A stretch of 64,000 bases of DNA from Pseudomonadota bacterium (GTDB taxonomy: Bacteria > Desulfobacterota > Binatia > UBA9968), in contig JAJPJQ010000049.1 in assembly GCA_021324155.1 (NCBI GenBank), forward strand, positions 62,001 to 126,000. The letters run 5' to 3'. Under the pieces are notes generated by a model. It saw nothing but the letters and a program-made list of their open reading frames with translations, made no database searches and had not been told where the DNA came from. The stretch's first letter is position 1, and each line of letters begins with the position of its first letter. Made by a program: the position numbers and the translations under genes. Of this stretch, positions 44,759-53,325 are shown piece after piece.

Positions 44759-45799
44759 TCACTCTCCCTTGAATTCGGGCGCGTCCTCGCGCTGCTCCAT
44801 GCCGTGCGCGACCTCGTCGTGGAACGGCTTGTAGATGTACGCCATCCAGAACGACGGCGTGTCGCCGTTGAGGTTGAAGTGCTGGTGCTCGACGCCGCCG
44901 GGCTGGATCGGCAGGAGAATCAAATCGCCGCGCTCCCAGTCGAGGCGCTGGCCGTCGCAGACGGTATAGCCCTTGCCTTCGATAACGTAGATCACGAGGC
45001 CGCCCTGATGGCGGTGCTTGCCGGAGCGCGTGCGCAGCTCGTGCGTGAAGACGTTCCAGTCCTTCAGCACGGTGTCGTGCAGCACCGTGCGATTGAGGTA
45101 ATAGCGCAAGCGCCCCTGGCGCGTCATCTCCTCCTTGCGGTCCGCGCGCCGGACGACCACCTTCCCGGTGCGCGAGCGCTGCTGGATTTCCTGGGTGCGC
45201 GCGTAGTTGCGGTCGTACGTCGTCTGCGGCGCGTCGACTTTGACCTCGATCGCTTTGCCGGATTCCGCCGCGAGCCTGGCGCGCAGCGCGGCGAGATCGT
45301 CGGCCTCGGACTCGAACGCGCCGGAAAACTGCGGCGCGGCTTCGAGCTGGAACAATCCCGCGCCGCGGTCGATGCCGAGCGGCTCGCTGAAATTCGGCAG
45401 GCAGGCGGTGAGAACCGCGTCGCGCGATGGGTCGTCGTTGAAATGCTGGTAGGTCACGCCTTCGGGCAGCAGCGGCAGCTGGACGACGTCGCCGGCTTCC
45501 CATTCATAGGCGGCGTCGTTGATGATCGTCCGGCCCTTGCCTTCCATGACGTAATGGACGACGCCGCCCTGGCAATGCTGCTTGCCGCTCTGGCTGCGCG
45601 GGGGGATTTTCTGCACCGAGAAAATCAGCGCCTTATGGCAGCTGCGCTCGGTCGCAGGATGCAGATACCATTTCATGACGCCCTGGGGATTGGTTTCCCA
45701 GGGGAGGTCCGCGCCGCGCACGACGAATGGGCTCTCGGCGCGGAGCGCCCGCTGCCGATCTCTCAGCGCGATCAATTGTTGCCAGACGGTATCCGCCAT
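44759..45799 (-). CDS. Fused two-domain cupin
   Basis: 346 aa. The N-terminal domain (1-160) matches the single-domain cupin at 16623-17093 and the C-terminal domain (190-340) matches that at 17104-17622. The C-terminal half keeps the metal motif SGKHRHQGGLVIYVIEGKG and GGVEHQHF. The N-terminal half has SGKQHCQGGVVHYVMEGKG, with Gln/Cys in place of H-x-H, so the first site is degenerate as in its separate counterpart. The two halves evidently act as one unit. The nitroreductase stop lies one base upstream, so the genes are co-translated. Confidence 0.88.
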   Translation of the reverse strand: MADTVWQQLIALRDRQRALRAESPFVVRGADLPWETNPQGVMKWYLHPATERSCHKALIFSVQKIPPRSQSGKQHCQGGVVHYVMEGKGRTIINDAAYEWEAGDVVQLPLLPEGVTYQHFNDDPSRDAVLTACLPNFSEPLGIDRGAGLFQLEAAPQFSGAFESEADDLAALRARLAAESGKAIEVKVDAPQTTYDRNYARTQEIQQRSRTGKVVVRRADRKEEMTRQGRLRYYLNRTVLHDTVLKDWNVFTHELRTRSGKHRHQGGLVIYVIEGKGYTVCDGQRLDWERGDLILLPIQPGGVEHQHFNLNGDTPSFWMAYIYKPFHDEVAHGMEQREDAPEFKGE

Positions 45800-45800
45800 A

Positions 45801-46583
45801 TCAATTCTTCTTGGGCTCTTCTTTGCCGATGTACGACTGCCGGTAGCTCTGCATCGTCTTGCCGCGCAGCTCGTAGAGGTACTGGACGACGCGCTCGTTG
45901 CTCATGAACTTCGACTCGTCGTAATGGTCGTGATGCACGATCTCTTCGAGCGGCCGCCGGACGCCTTCCGACGGCTCGACCGCGGGATAGCCGATCGGAA
46001 TGATGAGATAGAGCATCATGAGATCCGGCACGCCCAGAACTTTCTTGAACGGCTCTTGAATGTGGATCGTCACCCACTGCGTGCCGAGGCCGAGCGACGC
46101 CGCCGCGAGATGCATCAACGTGCAGGTGTTCGCGAGACCGTCGGTGAGATGCGACTGATCGCGGCCGAAGGTGTGCGCGCCCTGGACCGTGCCCCATTGC
46201 CGCCGCCCGTCGCCGACGACGACGATCAGCGCCGGCGCCTCGGACCAACCGGCGCCGCGGCGCTGCTGCTCGACGGCTTTTTCCGCAGTCATCTGATACG
46301 CGGGATGGCGCAGCTCGAAAACGCGCTGCTGCTCCATCCAGTAGATGAATTCCGCGTTCACTTCCGTGTAGGCGCGGAAGAGGTCTTTTTTGACTTGCGG
46401 GTCTTTGACCACGATGTACTCCCACGGCTGGGAGTTGGCGCCGGACATCGCCCAGCGGCCGGCCTCGAGGATTTTATCGATATATTCCTCGGGTATCGGG
46501 TCGGATTTCAGTTTGCGAATACTGGATCGCCGCCGGATGATGTCGTAGAGAAGCTCGTAGCCGGGAGTCGTGTTCGCGCCCAT
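45801..46583 (-). CDS. Nitroreductase family protein
   Basis: 260 aa from the ATG at 46583, which has GGAGG eight bases upstream. FMN-dependent nitroreductase fold: IIRRRSSIRKLKSDPIPEE, ILEAGRWAMSGANSQPWEYIVV near 45, SLGLGTQWVTIHIQEPFKKVLGVPD near 175 and LIIPIGYPAVEPSEGVRRPLEEIV near 205. Close paralogue of 54979-55761, with the same length. Such enzymes reduce nitro, quinone or enone groups, or release iodide. It is the first gene of a four-gene operon that also encodes a fused cupin, a binding protein and HyuB. Confidence 0.92.
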   Translation of the reverse strand: MGANTTPGYELLYDIIRRRSSIRKLKSDPIPEEYIDKILEAGRWAMSGANSQPWEYIVVKDPQVKKDLFRAYTEVNAEFIYWMEQQRVFELRHPAYQMTAEKAVEQQRRGAGWSEAPALIVVVGDGRRQWGTVQGAHTFGRDQSHLTDGLANTCTLMHLAAASLGLGTQWVTIHIQEPFKKVLGVPDLMMLYLIIPIGYPAVEPSEGVRRPLEEIVHHDHYDESKFMSNERVVQYLYELRGKTMQSYRQSYIGKEEPKKN

Positions 46584-46608
46584 TTTTGCCGCCTCCACCG
46601 GGAAATTT

Positions 46609-46638
46609 CTTATAGCTTACGCTCTCGTTGCAATTCAA
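46609..46638 (-). promoter_or_regulatory. Sigma-70-type promoter of the nitroreductase operon
   Basis: Minus strand TTGAAT (46633-46638), an 18-base spacer, TATAAG (46609-46614). It lies in the 89-base gap between the nitroreductase gene and the divergent binding-protein gene. Confidence 0.45.
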
Positions 46639-46672
46639 GGATGCGCTTGTTAAGCCTAACGCGGCCGCGCCA

Positions 46673-47629
46673 ATGAAAAAAGCCCTGCTTCCCGCCGTTA
46701 TTGCACTCGCGCTCGCGGCCGCGCCGGCCGCTGCCGCCGAGCGCGTGCGCATCACGTACGCGAGCCGCTCCATCTCTTCTATTCTCGCTTTCATCGCAGA
46801 GGACAAGGGCTTTTTCAAAGAGGAGGACCTCGAGCCGCAGCTGATTCTGACGCGCGGCACGACGGCGATCGCCGCCGCGACGACCGGCGACGTCGAGGCG
46901 ATCCACATCATGGGCAGCGCGATCCGCAGCATCATGCAGGGTCTGCCGCTGAAAGTTCTCGCCGTGAATCAAAAGCTGCCGCTTTTCTATCTCGTCGCGC
47001 GCCCGGAGCTGAAAACCTTCGTCGATCTCAAGGGCAAGACGATGGCGGTCACGACCTTCGGCGGCAGCCAGCAGCTCGCCGGCTATCACATGCTGCGCAA
47101 GGGCGGCATCGATCCCGTCAAGGATATTACGACGATACTCTCCGGCGACGTCCCGGCGCAGCTCCAGGCGCAGGTGTCCGGGCCCGTGCAGATCACGGTG
47201 TTGTCGCCGCCGACGGTCTTCGTCGCGCGCGACAAATACAAACTCAACCTGCTCGCGTCGATCGGCGACGACTACGTCAACTTCATCTCGGGCCTGATCG
47301 TCTCCGAAAGAACACTGCGCGAGAAAGCCGGGCTCATCCGGCGGGCGCTGCGCGCGCTCGCGAAGGCGAATCGCTACTTCCGCACGAACGAGAGCGGATC
47401 GGCCGACATCCTCGTGAAATATCTGAGCGTGAGCCGCCCGATCGCCGTAGAGACGTATCGCTACGGATTGCCGGCCTACACGCCGAACGGCATCCCCACG
47501 CCGAAGGAAATCGAGGAGCACCTCAAAGCCGACGCCGAAGTTTTGAAGCTGAAGGAGCCCGTGAAAAGCGCGGCCATATTCGACTTCGCGCTCGAGCGCG
47601 AAGTCAACGCCGAGCTCGGCGTGAAATAG
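46673..47629 (+). CDS. ABC transporter substrate-binding protein, NMT1-like (lone plus-strand gene)
   Basis: 318 aa from the ATG at 46673, with signal peptide ALLPAVIALALAAAPAAAA. Mature domain: YASRSISSILAFIAEDKGFFKEEDL, TRGTTAIAAATTGDVEAIHIMG and TFVDLKGKTMAVTTFGGSQQ. An upstream TTG would only add residues before the signal peptide. It is divergent from the nitroreductase operon and its stop is one base from the stop of the MmgE/PrpD gene on the other strand, so it is inserted between two minus-strand operons. Confidence 0.9.
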   Translation: MKKALLPAVIALALAAAPAAAAERVRITYASRSISSILAFIAEDKGFFKEEDLEPQLILTRGTTAIAAATTGDVEAIHIMGSAIRSIMQGLPLKVLAVNQKLPLFYLVARPELKTFVDLKGKTMAVTTFGGSQQLAGYHMLRKGGIDPVKDITTILSGDVPAQLQAQVSGPVQITVLSPPTVFVARDKYKLNLLASIGDDYVNFISGLIVSERTLREKAGLIRRALRALAKANRYFRTNESGSADILVKYLSVSRPIAVETYRYGLPAYTPNGIPTPKEIEEHLKADAEVLKLKEPVKSAAIFDFALEREVNAELGVK

Positions 47630-47630
47630 T

Positions 47631-48989
47631 TCAGCCGCCGAGCGCGGCAAAGAGATCGCGTAACGATTCCCGCCGGTCCAAAGACGTAACGACGTCAATC
47701 GCAGATTGCGCGCGCTCGCCGAGAATCGGCGCCGCCAGCGAAAGGAATTTGTCCTCGATTTCGCGCTCCGACATCGGATTCGCGCTCTCGCCTTTCGGCA
47801 CGACGGTCTCATGCGTATAGGACGAGCCGTTTTTCAATCCGACGCGCACGCGCCCCGGCCACGATTGCGGGAAATAGCGGTCGAGCTCGCTCTCGCCTTG
47901 CACGGCGACGCGACGTAGCAAATCCCGCACATGGACGTCGCTGAGCATCGCGTCCTCGAAGCAGGACAGATCCATTTTTCCGCCGATCGCCGTCGCCGCC
48001 ATGACGTACTGGCCGCTGCCGAGCGCAGCGGCGCGGTTCTGCGGCGGCGCCGGCCGATTCACCATGCCGGCGTTCGCCGTCGGCACCCTCAGCGTGATTT
48101 CTTTTATCGACGAAGCATTCACCGAATGCTCACGAAGCAACGTGAGCAGCGCTTCCACGCCGGCGTGCAGCTGGCGCGCGCACGGATACGGTTTGAACGC
48201 GACCTCGGGTAAAAAATAGCCGTCGAGATTTTTCAAATACTCCCACTTCGGCAACGCGGAGAGCGTCAGGCAAAATCCGCGCGGGTCTTCGAACGCCTTC
48301 CTGGGGCCGGTGAATCCGGCCTCGGCGGCGTTGAGCGCGAGCAGGCCGTTTCGCGCCGCGCTACCAAAGATCAGGTGGCGCGCGGTCGCGCCCTCGGCGC
48401 CGCCGGTGATCATGCCGCCGGTATATAGGGACGCGATGCCGAGCGCGTTCGCCGTCCTATCGGGCGGCCACTGCAAAAACTTGGCAGCCGCGACGGCGAC
48501 GCCGAAACCGCCGCAGACCGTGCTCGGCCACCAGCCTCGCGCGAATAATGCCGGCGCATCGACGGCGAGCCCCACGCGCGCGGTCGTCTCATACCCTGCG
48601 ATCACGGCTTCCAAAAAGCCCGTACCGCTGCCGCCGTTTTTTTGCGCGAGCGCGAGCAACGCCGGAACGGTTAGCGCGCCGATGCAGGTCCCCGCGCCGC
48701 CGTGGATGTCGTCCATCTCGCCGCAGTGCGCCGCGACGGCCATCGCCTGCGCCGCATCGAGATAGGATGCGCGCGCGCCGCTGCCGACGAGCGTCGCGTC
48801 GTTGCCGCGGGCCGCGGCGGCGAGATCGTAAGCGCGCTTTCCGGGATCGAGGCGCGAGCCGGCGAGCAGGCAGCCGAGCGTATCGAGAATGTGGAGCTTC
48901 GCGGCGCGAACGACCGCTTCGGGAATATTATTAATGCGCAGCGAAGCGTAGTGACCGGCCAGCCGCTCGCTTAAGCTTTCTTCCACCAT
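47631..48989 (-). CDS. MmgE/PrpD family protein
   Basis: 452 aa, typical for the 2-methylcitrate dehydratase / cis-aconitate decarboxylase / iminodisuccinate epimerase family. AAKLHILDTLGCLLAGS near residue 28, AAHCGEMDDIHGGAGTC near 85, AVIAGYETTARVGLAVD near 130 and EVAFKPYPCARQLHAGVEAL near 260 are family blocks. In this operon the substrate is unlikely to be methylcitrate; a related hydroxy- or amino-dicarboxylate is plausible. It follows the HyuA stop with no gap, as the last gene of the six-gene operon. Confidence 0.92.
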   Translation of the reverse strand: MVEESLSERLAGHYASLRINNIPEAVVRAAKLHILDTLGCLLAGSRLDPGKRAYDLAAAARGNDATLVGSGARASYLDAAQAMAVAAHCGEMDDIHGGAGTCIGALTVPALLALAQKNGGSGTGFLEAVIAGYETTARVGLAVDAPALFARGWWPSTVCGGFGVAVAAAKFLQWPPDRTANALGIASLYTGGMITGGAEGATARHLIFGSAARNGLLALNAAEAGFTGPRKAFEDPRGFCLTLSALPKWEYLKNLDGYFLPEVAFKPYPCARQLHAGVEALLTLLREHSVNASSIKEITLRVPTANAGMVNRPAPPQNRAAALGSGQYVMAATAIGGKMDLSCFEDAMLSDVHVRDLLRRVAVQGESELDRYFPQSWPGRVRVGLKNGSSYTHETVVPKGESANPMSEREIEDKFLSLAAPILGERAQSAIDVVTSLDRRESLRDLFAALGG

Positions 48990-51035
48990 TTAGGAACCGA
49001 CATCGATCGCTAGATGGCCGTGCGGCTCGACCTGCATTTTGTCGCCGGGATAGAGGAGGATCGTCGCGCCCATTTCTTCGATGACCGCGGGGCCGACCAG
49101 GCGATCGCCGGGCTTGAGGCCGCTGCGGAGATAAATGGGGCAAACGACGCCGCGATGCGCGTCGTCGAAAGTCACCTTGCGCTTGCCGCGCTCGCCCTTG
49201 TCGTCGTCGCGAAACGCGGCGGAAAGCGCCAGCCGATCGCCGGAGCGCCCGAGCGCCGTCAGGCGCAGGTTGACCATCATCACCGGCTCGTTCGGCGCCG
49301 AATGGCCGTAATGCTGCTGATGGAGTTGGTCGAAGCGCGCGCGAATCGCGCCGAAGTCCTTGAGTGTGCGCAGATCTTCGGTGACCGGCACCGGCACGGT
49401 ATACTCCTGGCCGCGGTAGCGCATATCGAGAAAACGCCTGAGCGCTATCTGACGCGGCGCCGCGCCTTCCTCGCCGAGCGTTTCGCTAGCGGATTTTTCC
49501 AGCGCGGCGAACGCGGCGGCGATCTCCGCGCCATTGGTCTCGCTAAGCTCGCGAATGAATGTCTGCACGTAATCGTGCTTCAAATCGGCGAGCAGCATGC
49601 CGAGCGCCGAGAAGTGCGCGGGCATCGGCGGAATGACGATGCGCGGCACCGACAGCTCGCGCGCGATCGCGCCGGCGTGCAGCGGCCCGCCTCCGCCGCT
49701 CGGCACGAGCACGCAGTCGCGCGGATCGTAGCCCTTCTCGACCGATACGGCGCGCACGGCCAGCGACATGTTGAAGTTGGCGATCGTGAGAATGCCGAGC
49801 GCGGCTTCCTCGAGCCCGAGACCGAGCGGCTTGCCGATCTTATCGACGATCGCCTGCGCCGCTTTCTCCGGCTGCAACCGAATGCCGCTGCCGAGAAAAT
49901 ATTCCGGATCGATGCGGCCGAGGATCAGATTCGCGTCAGTCACTGTCGGCTCGCTGCCGCCGCGTCCGTAGCAGGCGGGACCCGGCGCGGCGCCGGCGCT
50001 CTGCGGCCCGACTTTGACGCCGCCCGCCGCGTCGATCCACGCGATGCTGCCGCCGCCGTTACCGACTTCCACGATGTCGACGACCGGGAGCATCATCGGA
50101 TGGCCGGACACATAGCCGCCGACGTAGTAGCTGCTCGTCACCTCCGGGTGAAAATCTTTGATGAGGCTCGCCTTCGCCGTCGTCCCGCCCATGTCGAAGG
50201 AAATGATCTGACGGCAATCGAGCGATTCGCCGATCTGGGCCGCCGCGATGACGCCCGCGACCGGGCCGGACTCCATCATCGTCACCGGCATCTTCTTCGC
50301 CGTCTCGGCCGACATCACGCCGCCGTTCGACTGCATCACGCGGAACGTGCCGCGAAAGCCCGCGGCGGCGAGCATCTTTTCGAGCGCCGCGAGATAGCGG
50401 CTCACGAGCGGCCCGACGTAGGCGTTCAGCACCGTCGTTGAGGTGCGCTCGTACTCGCGGAACTCGCGCAGGATCTCGTGCGACAATGAAACGTAGGCTT
50501 CCGGAAATTGCTCGTGCAGCAGCTCGCCGAGCCGCCGCTCGTGCGCGGGATTGGCATACGAGTGCAGCAGGCACACCGCGACGCTCTCGACGCCGGCCGC
50601 TTTCAGCGCGGCGATCGTCGCCGCCGCCGATTTTTCCTCGAGCGGCGTCAGCACTTCGCCGGTCGCGTAAAGCCTTTCAACCACTTCCAGGCGCAAGTCG
50701 CGCGAGACCAGCGGCACCGGCCGCTTGAAAAATAAATTGTAGCCCTCGGGCCGGTTGCCGCGGCCGATCTCGTACACGTCGCGGAAGCCCTTGGTCGTGA
50801 TGAGCCCGGTGCGCGCGCCTTTGCGCTCGAGCACCGCGTTGATCGTGACCGTCGAGCCGTGGACGAAAAACTCCGCGCCGGCGACGTCGATGCCGGCGAT
50901 GCCGAGGCAATCCTGAATCGCGCGTGACAAATCGTCCGGCGTCGTGAGCGACTTGCTGCGATAGACCTGCCGCCCGTCGTCGATCGCGACGAGGTCGGTA
51001 AACGTTCCACCGATATCTACGGCGATTCTTAGCAT
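48990..51035 (-). CDS. hyuA: Hydantoinase A / oxoprolinase alpha-like subunit
   Basis: 681 aa. ATPase-fold motifs: RIAVDIGGTFTDLVAIDDG at the N-terminus, FVHGSTVTINAVLERKGART near 58, ESGPVAGVIAAAQIGE near 255, SFDMGGTTAKASLI near 278 and PSGGGGPLHAGAIARELS near 445. It is the only HyuA in the 42-56 kb block, which contains two HyuB genes (42051-43724 and 53326-54978). The M24-fold gene ends six bases upstream. Confidence 0.93.
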   Translation of the reverse strand: MLRIAVDIGGTFTDLVAIDDGRQVYRSKSLTTPDDLSRAIQDCLGIAGIDVAGAEFFVHGSTVTINAVLERKGARTGLITTKGFRDVYEIGRGNRPEGYNLFFKRPVPLVSRDLRLEVVERLYATGEVLTPLEEKSAAATIAALKAAGVESVAVCLLHSYANPAHERRLGELLHEQFPEAYVSLSHEILREFREYERTSTTVLNAYVGPLVSRYLAALEKMLAAAGFRGTFRVMQSNGGVMSAETAKKMPVTMMESGPVAGVIAAAQIGESLDCRQIISFDMGGTTAKASLIKDFHPEVTSSYYVGGYVSGHPMMLPVVDIVEVGNGGGSIAWIDAAGGVKVGPQSAGAAPGPACYGRGGSEPTVTDANLILGRIDPEYFLGSGIRLQPEKAAQAIVDKIGKPLGLGLEEAALGILTIANFNMSLAVRAVSVEKGYDPRDCVLVPSGGGGPLHAGAIARELSVPRIVIPPMPAHFSALGMLLADLKHDYVQTFIRELSETNGAEIAAAFAALEKSASETLGEEGAAPRQIALRRFLDMRYRGQEYTVPVPVTEDLRTLKDFGAIRARFDQLHQQHYGHSAPNEPVMMVNLRLTALGRSGDRLALSAAFRDDDKGERGKRKVTFDDAHRGVVCPIYLRSGLKPGDRLVGPAVIEEMGATILLYPGDKMQVEPHGHLAIDVGS

Positions 51036-51041
51036 GCGTTG

Positions 51042-52202
51042 TTATTTGCCGAGCAGCGAGGTCGGCCCGCTGGCCGTCACCAGAAAACTATCGCCGAATA
51101 AGATCAGCTTGCCTTCGCTCTCGAACGCGACGCGCAGCGCGACCGCCATATTTTCCGCGAGTTCCTTTGCGCCAACGGAGCGCGCGCCGGCCTCGCGCGC
51201 GTCGCTCTCATTCAGAAACGGCGCTTCCCATTGATTGAGACCGAGTCCGTTGCCGAGACCGTAAACCGTCGCAGCGGCGTAGAATTCGCCGAGCTGCCTC
51301 TGCGCGATTTTATCGATAGCCGCGACCGCATTTCCCGGCCTGAGCTGCGCCGCCATGCCGGCGACAATATCCTGCGCTTTGCGATACGCGGCTTGCAGCT
51401 TCGCGTCGGAAGATAATATGTAGGTGCGGCCCGCTTCCGCCCAATAGCGCTCGTGCTGCACGGCCAGATGCAGCGCCCAATGATCGCCAACCGCGGCGGT
51501 TTGCTTGAAGCTCGGCGGCTGCAAGCGCTTCTCGCCGGCGAGAATGCGAATGTCCTCGGCGCCGGCGTCGCGCGCGAGCCGGTCGATGTCGGCGACGATC
51601 TCGTATTCCTTCCGTCCGGGCTTGATAAATTTTTTTGCGCCTTCAGCTACGGCATGAAGCACGCGGCCGGCCTCGCGCAGCGCGTTTACTTCCAGCGCGG
51701 TTTTCTTGAGCCGCATCGGCTCGAGCAGCGCGTCCGCCTCGATCCATTGAACCTCGGGCAGACCGCGCTTCATCTCTTCGAGCTGCGGCAGCGGAAAACC
51801 GCGGCCGGAGTCGACGAGTCCGATGCGCGCTTTCGCGAGTCCTTTTTCTTTGATTAATTCCGCGCCGGCGCCGCCGACCTGGTTCGACGCGCGGATGTCG
51901 TCGACCCAAGTGAGCGTCTTGGCGAACGGGATGTCGCGGCTGCCGATGTTAAGCAGGAGCGCGAGCGCGCCGTCGCGCGGCACGACGACGATGCCGCCGC
52001 GGACTTTGGGAAAATAATTCGTCAGATAGCAAAGATCGGCGAAGGAATAGTTGTCGCCGTAGATGACCAGCGCGTCGAGCTGCCGCTCGGCCATCGCTTT
52101 CCGCGTCGCCGCGAGCCGCGACTCGAATTCCCCCCGCGGCACCGCGTTCGGATCCCACGTGGAGCAGCCTCGTTTGAGCACGGAGTGGCGTCCGAAGATC
52201 AT
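51042..52202 (-). CDS. M24 (creatinase/Xaa-Pro peptidase) fold protein lacking metal ligands
   Basis: 386 aa with the N-terminal creatinase domain (RKAMAERQLDALVIYGDNYSF) and a pita-bread M24 domain. The five metal ligands of metallopeptidases (Asp, Asp, His, Glu, Glu) are all replaced or unrecognisable: ALHLAVQHERYWAEAGRTY where DxG...D..RT is expected, YGLGNGLGLNQWEAP where GHGIG..HE.P is expected, and LILFGDSFLVT where the last Glu would be. Creatinase has the same fold without metals, so a metal-free C-N hydrolase is the best guess. Its neighbour at 52207-53316 is a distant paralogue with similar losses. Confidence 0.88.
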   Translation of the reverse strand: MIFGRHSVLKRGCSTWDPNAVPRGEFESRLAATRKAMAERQLDALVIYGDNYSFADLCYLTNYFPKVRGGIVVVPRDGALALLLNIGSRDIPFAKTLTWVDDIRASNQVGGAGAELIKEKGLAKARIGLVDSGRGFPLPQLEEMKRGLPEVQWIEADALLEPMRLKKTALEVNALREAGRVLHAVAEGAKKFIKPGRKEYEIVADIDRLARDAGAEDIRILAGEKRLQPPSFKQTAAVGDHWALHLAVQHERYWAEAGRTYILSSDAKLQAAYRKAQDIVAGMAAQLRPGNAVAAIDKIAQRQLGEFYAAATVYGLGNGLGLNQWEAPFLNESDAREAGARSVGAKELAENMAVALRVAFESEGKLILFGDSFLVTASGPTSLLGK

Positions 52203-52206
52203 CGCT

Positions 52207-53316
52207 TCACTCCTTTATATAGAGGTCCCAGGACGAGCGCGTCATGGGTTCGGCTTTGGACGCGGTCATGACGACGGTGTCGCCGAGCGTCATGTAGCCG
52301 GTCTCCGGCAGATACTGGTTCGGGTGCACGATGAAGGTCATGCCTTCTTCCAGCCGCGTATCGTTCCCGTCCTCCAGATTTCCCGGCGCCGACGAGCCGC
52401 AGCCGAGCCCATGGCCGCGCACGCGCATGAAAGGCGGACGGCAATATTTTTCGTAGCCCGCATCGGTGAGCACGGCGTTGATCGCCGCCGCGACGCCGCT
52501 CGCCGGCGCGCCGGTGTTCGCGGCGTTCATGCCGAGCTGCATCGCGTTCTTCAGCAGCGCGTATTTTTCCTGCACCACCGGCTGCGGCTGGCCGAGTACC
52601 ACGGTGCGGCAGATTTGCACGAACAGCCCGCCGACGCACGGCGTGATCTCGCCGATGATAATGTCGCCCTTCTGCACAATGCGGTCGGTCGGCGGATGGA
52701 GCGCGTTGTTGTGATGGTGCGCGACGACCATGCCGAAATTGTCTTCGGCGCCGAGCGCGCGCATGCGGTATTCGACGATCGCCGCTAGCTCGTATTCTTT
52801 CAAACCCGGCCGCGCCTCCTCGTGCAGCGACTGGACGCCGGCGTCCGCGATCGCGGCGGCTTTGCGCAGCCTTTCGAGCTCGAATTCAGTCTTCCGGCGC
52901 GCCATGTTTTCGACGATATCCTTCGCGTTGACCGGTTTTTGCGGAAGCGCTTTGACGATGTCGTCGTTTAACGCGGCGTGCATCCATTCGCGGCCGACCA
53001 CACCGACCTGGCCGGAAAGCTTTGGGAGCACATTCCAAAATTCTTTGAACGGCTTCACGTCCTGCACCCACGACTCGTCTTTCGCGCGCGGAATGTCCCA
53101 GGCGGGCGTGACGAAAAGAACCGCATCGCCTTCCAATGGGAAGACCAGCATCGCCTCCGGCCCGACGCCGATGAAATCCGTCAGGTAGGCGACATAATTC
53201 ATGCGCAAAAAGTTGTGCCGCCCGGCGTCGAAGACGAGCAGCGTGTCGATGCCCTGCTCGCGCATCGCCTGCCGGATCTTCGCGGCACGGCTCTTATATT
53301 CCTGTTCGCCGTTCAT
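52207..53316 (-). CDS. M24 (creatinase/Xaa-Pro peptidase) fold protein, metal site degenerate
   Basis: 369 aa. N-terminal KIRQAMREQGIDTLLVFDAGRHNFLRM and a pita-bread C-terminal domain. The glycine-rich RGHGLGCGS keeps the His of the family. The other ligands are changed: IIIGEITPCVGGLFVQICRT has Glu and Gln where two Asp are expected, GMTFIVHPNQYLP has His for Glu, and GYMTLGDTVVMT has Gly for Glu. A catalytic His with no metal is how creatinase works, so a creatinase-like amidine or amide hydrolase is plausible. It sits four bases upstream of the other M24-fold gene and nine bases after HyuB. Confidence 0.88.
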   Translation of the reverse strand: MNGEQEYKSRAAKIRQAMREQGIDTLLVFDAGRHNFLRMNYVAYLTDFIGVGPEAMLVFPLEGDAVLFVTPAWDIPRAKDESWVQDVKPFKEFWNVLPKLSGQVGVVGREWMHAALNDDIVKALPQKPVNAKDIVENMARRKTEFELERLRKAAAIADAGVQSLHEEARPGLKEYELAAIVEYRMRALGAEDNFGMVVAHHHNNALHPPTDRIVQKGDIIIGEITPCVGGLFVQICRTVVLGQPQPVVQEKYALLKNAMQLGMNAANTGAPASGVAAAINAVLTDAGYEKYCRPPFMRVRGHGLGCGSSAPGNLEDGNDTRLEEGMTFIVHPNQYLPETGYMTLGDTVVMTASKAEPMTRSSWDLYIKE

Positions 53317-53325
53317 CGCTCCTCC

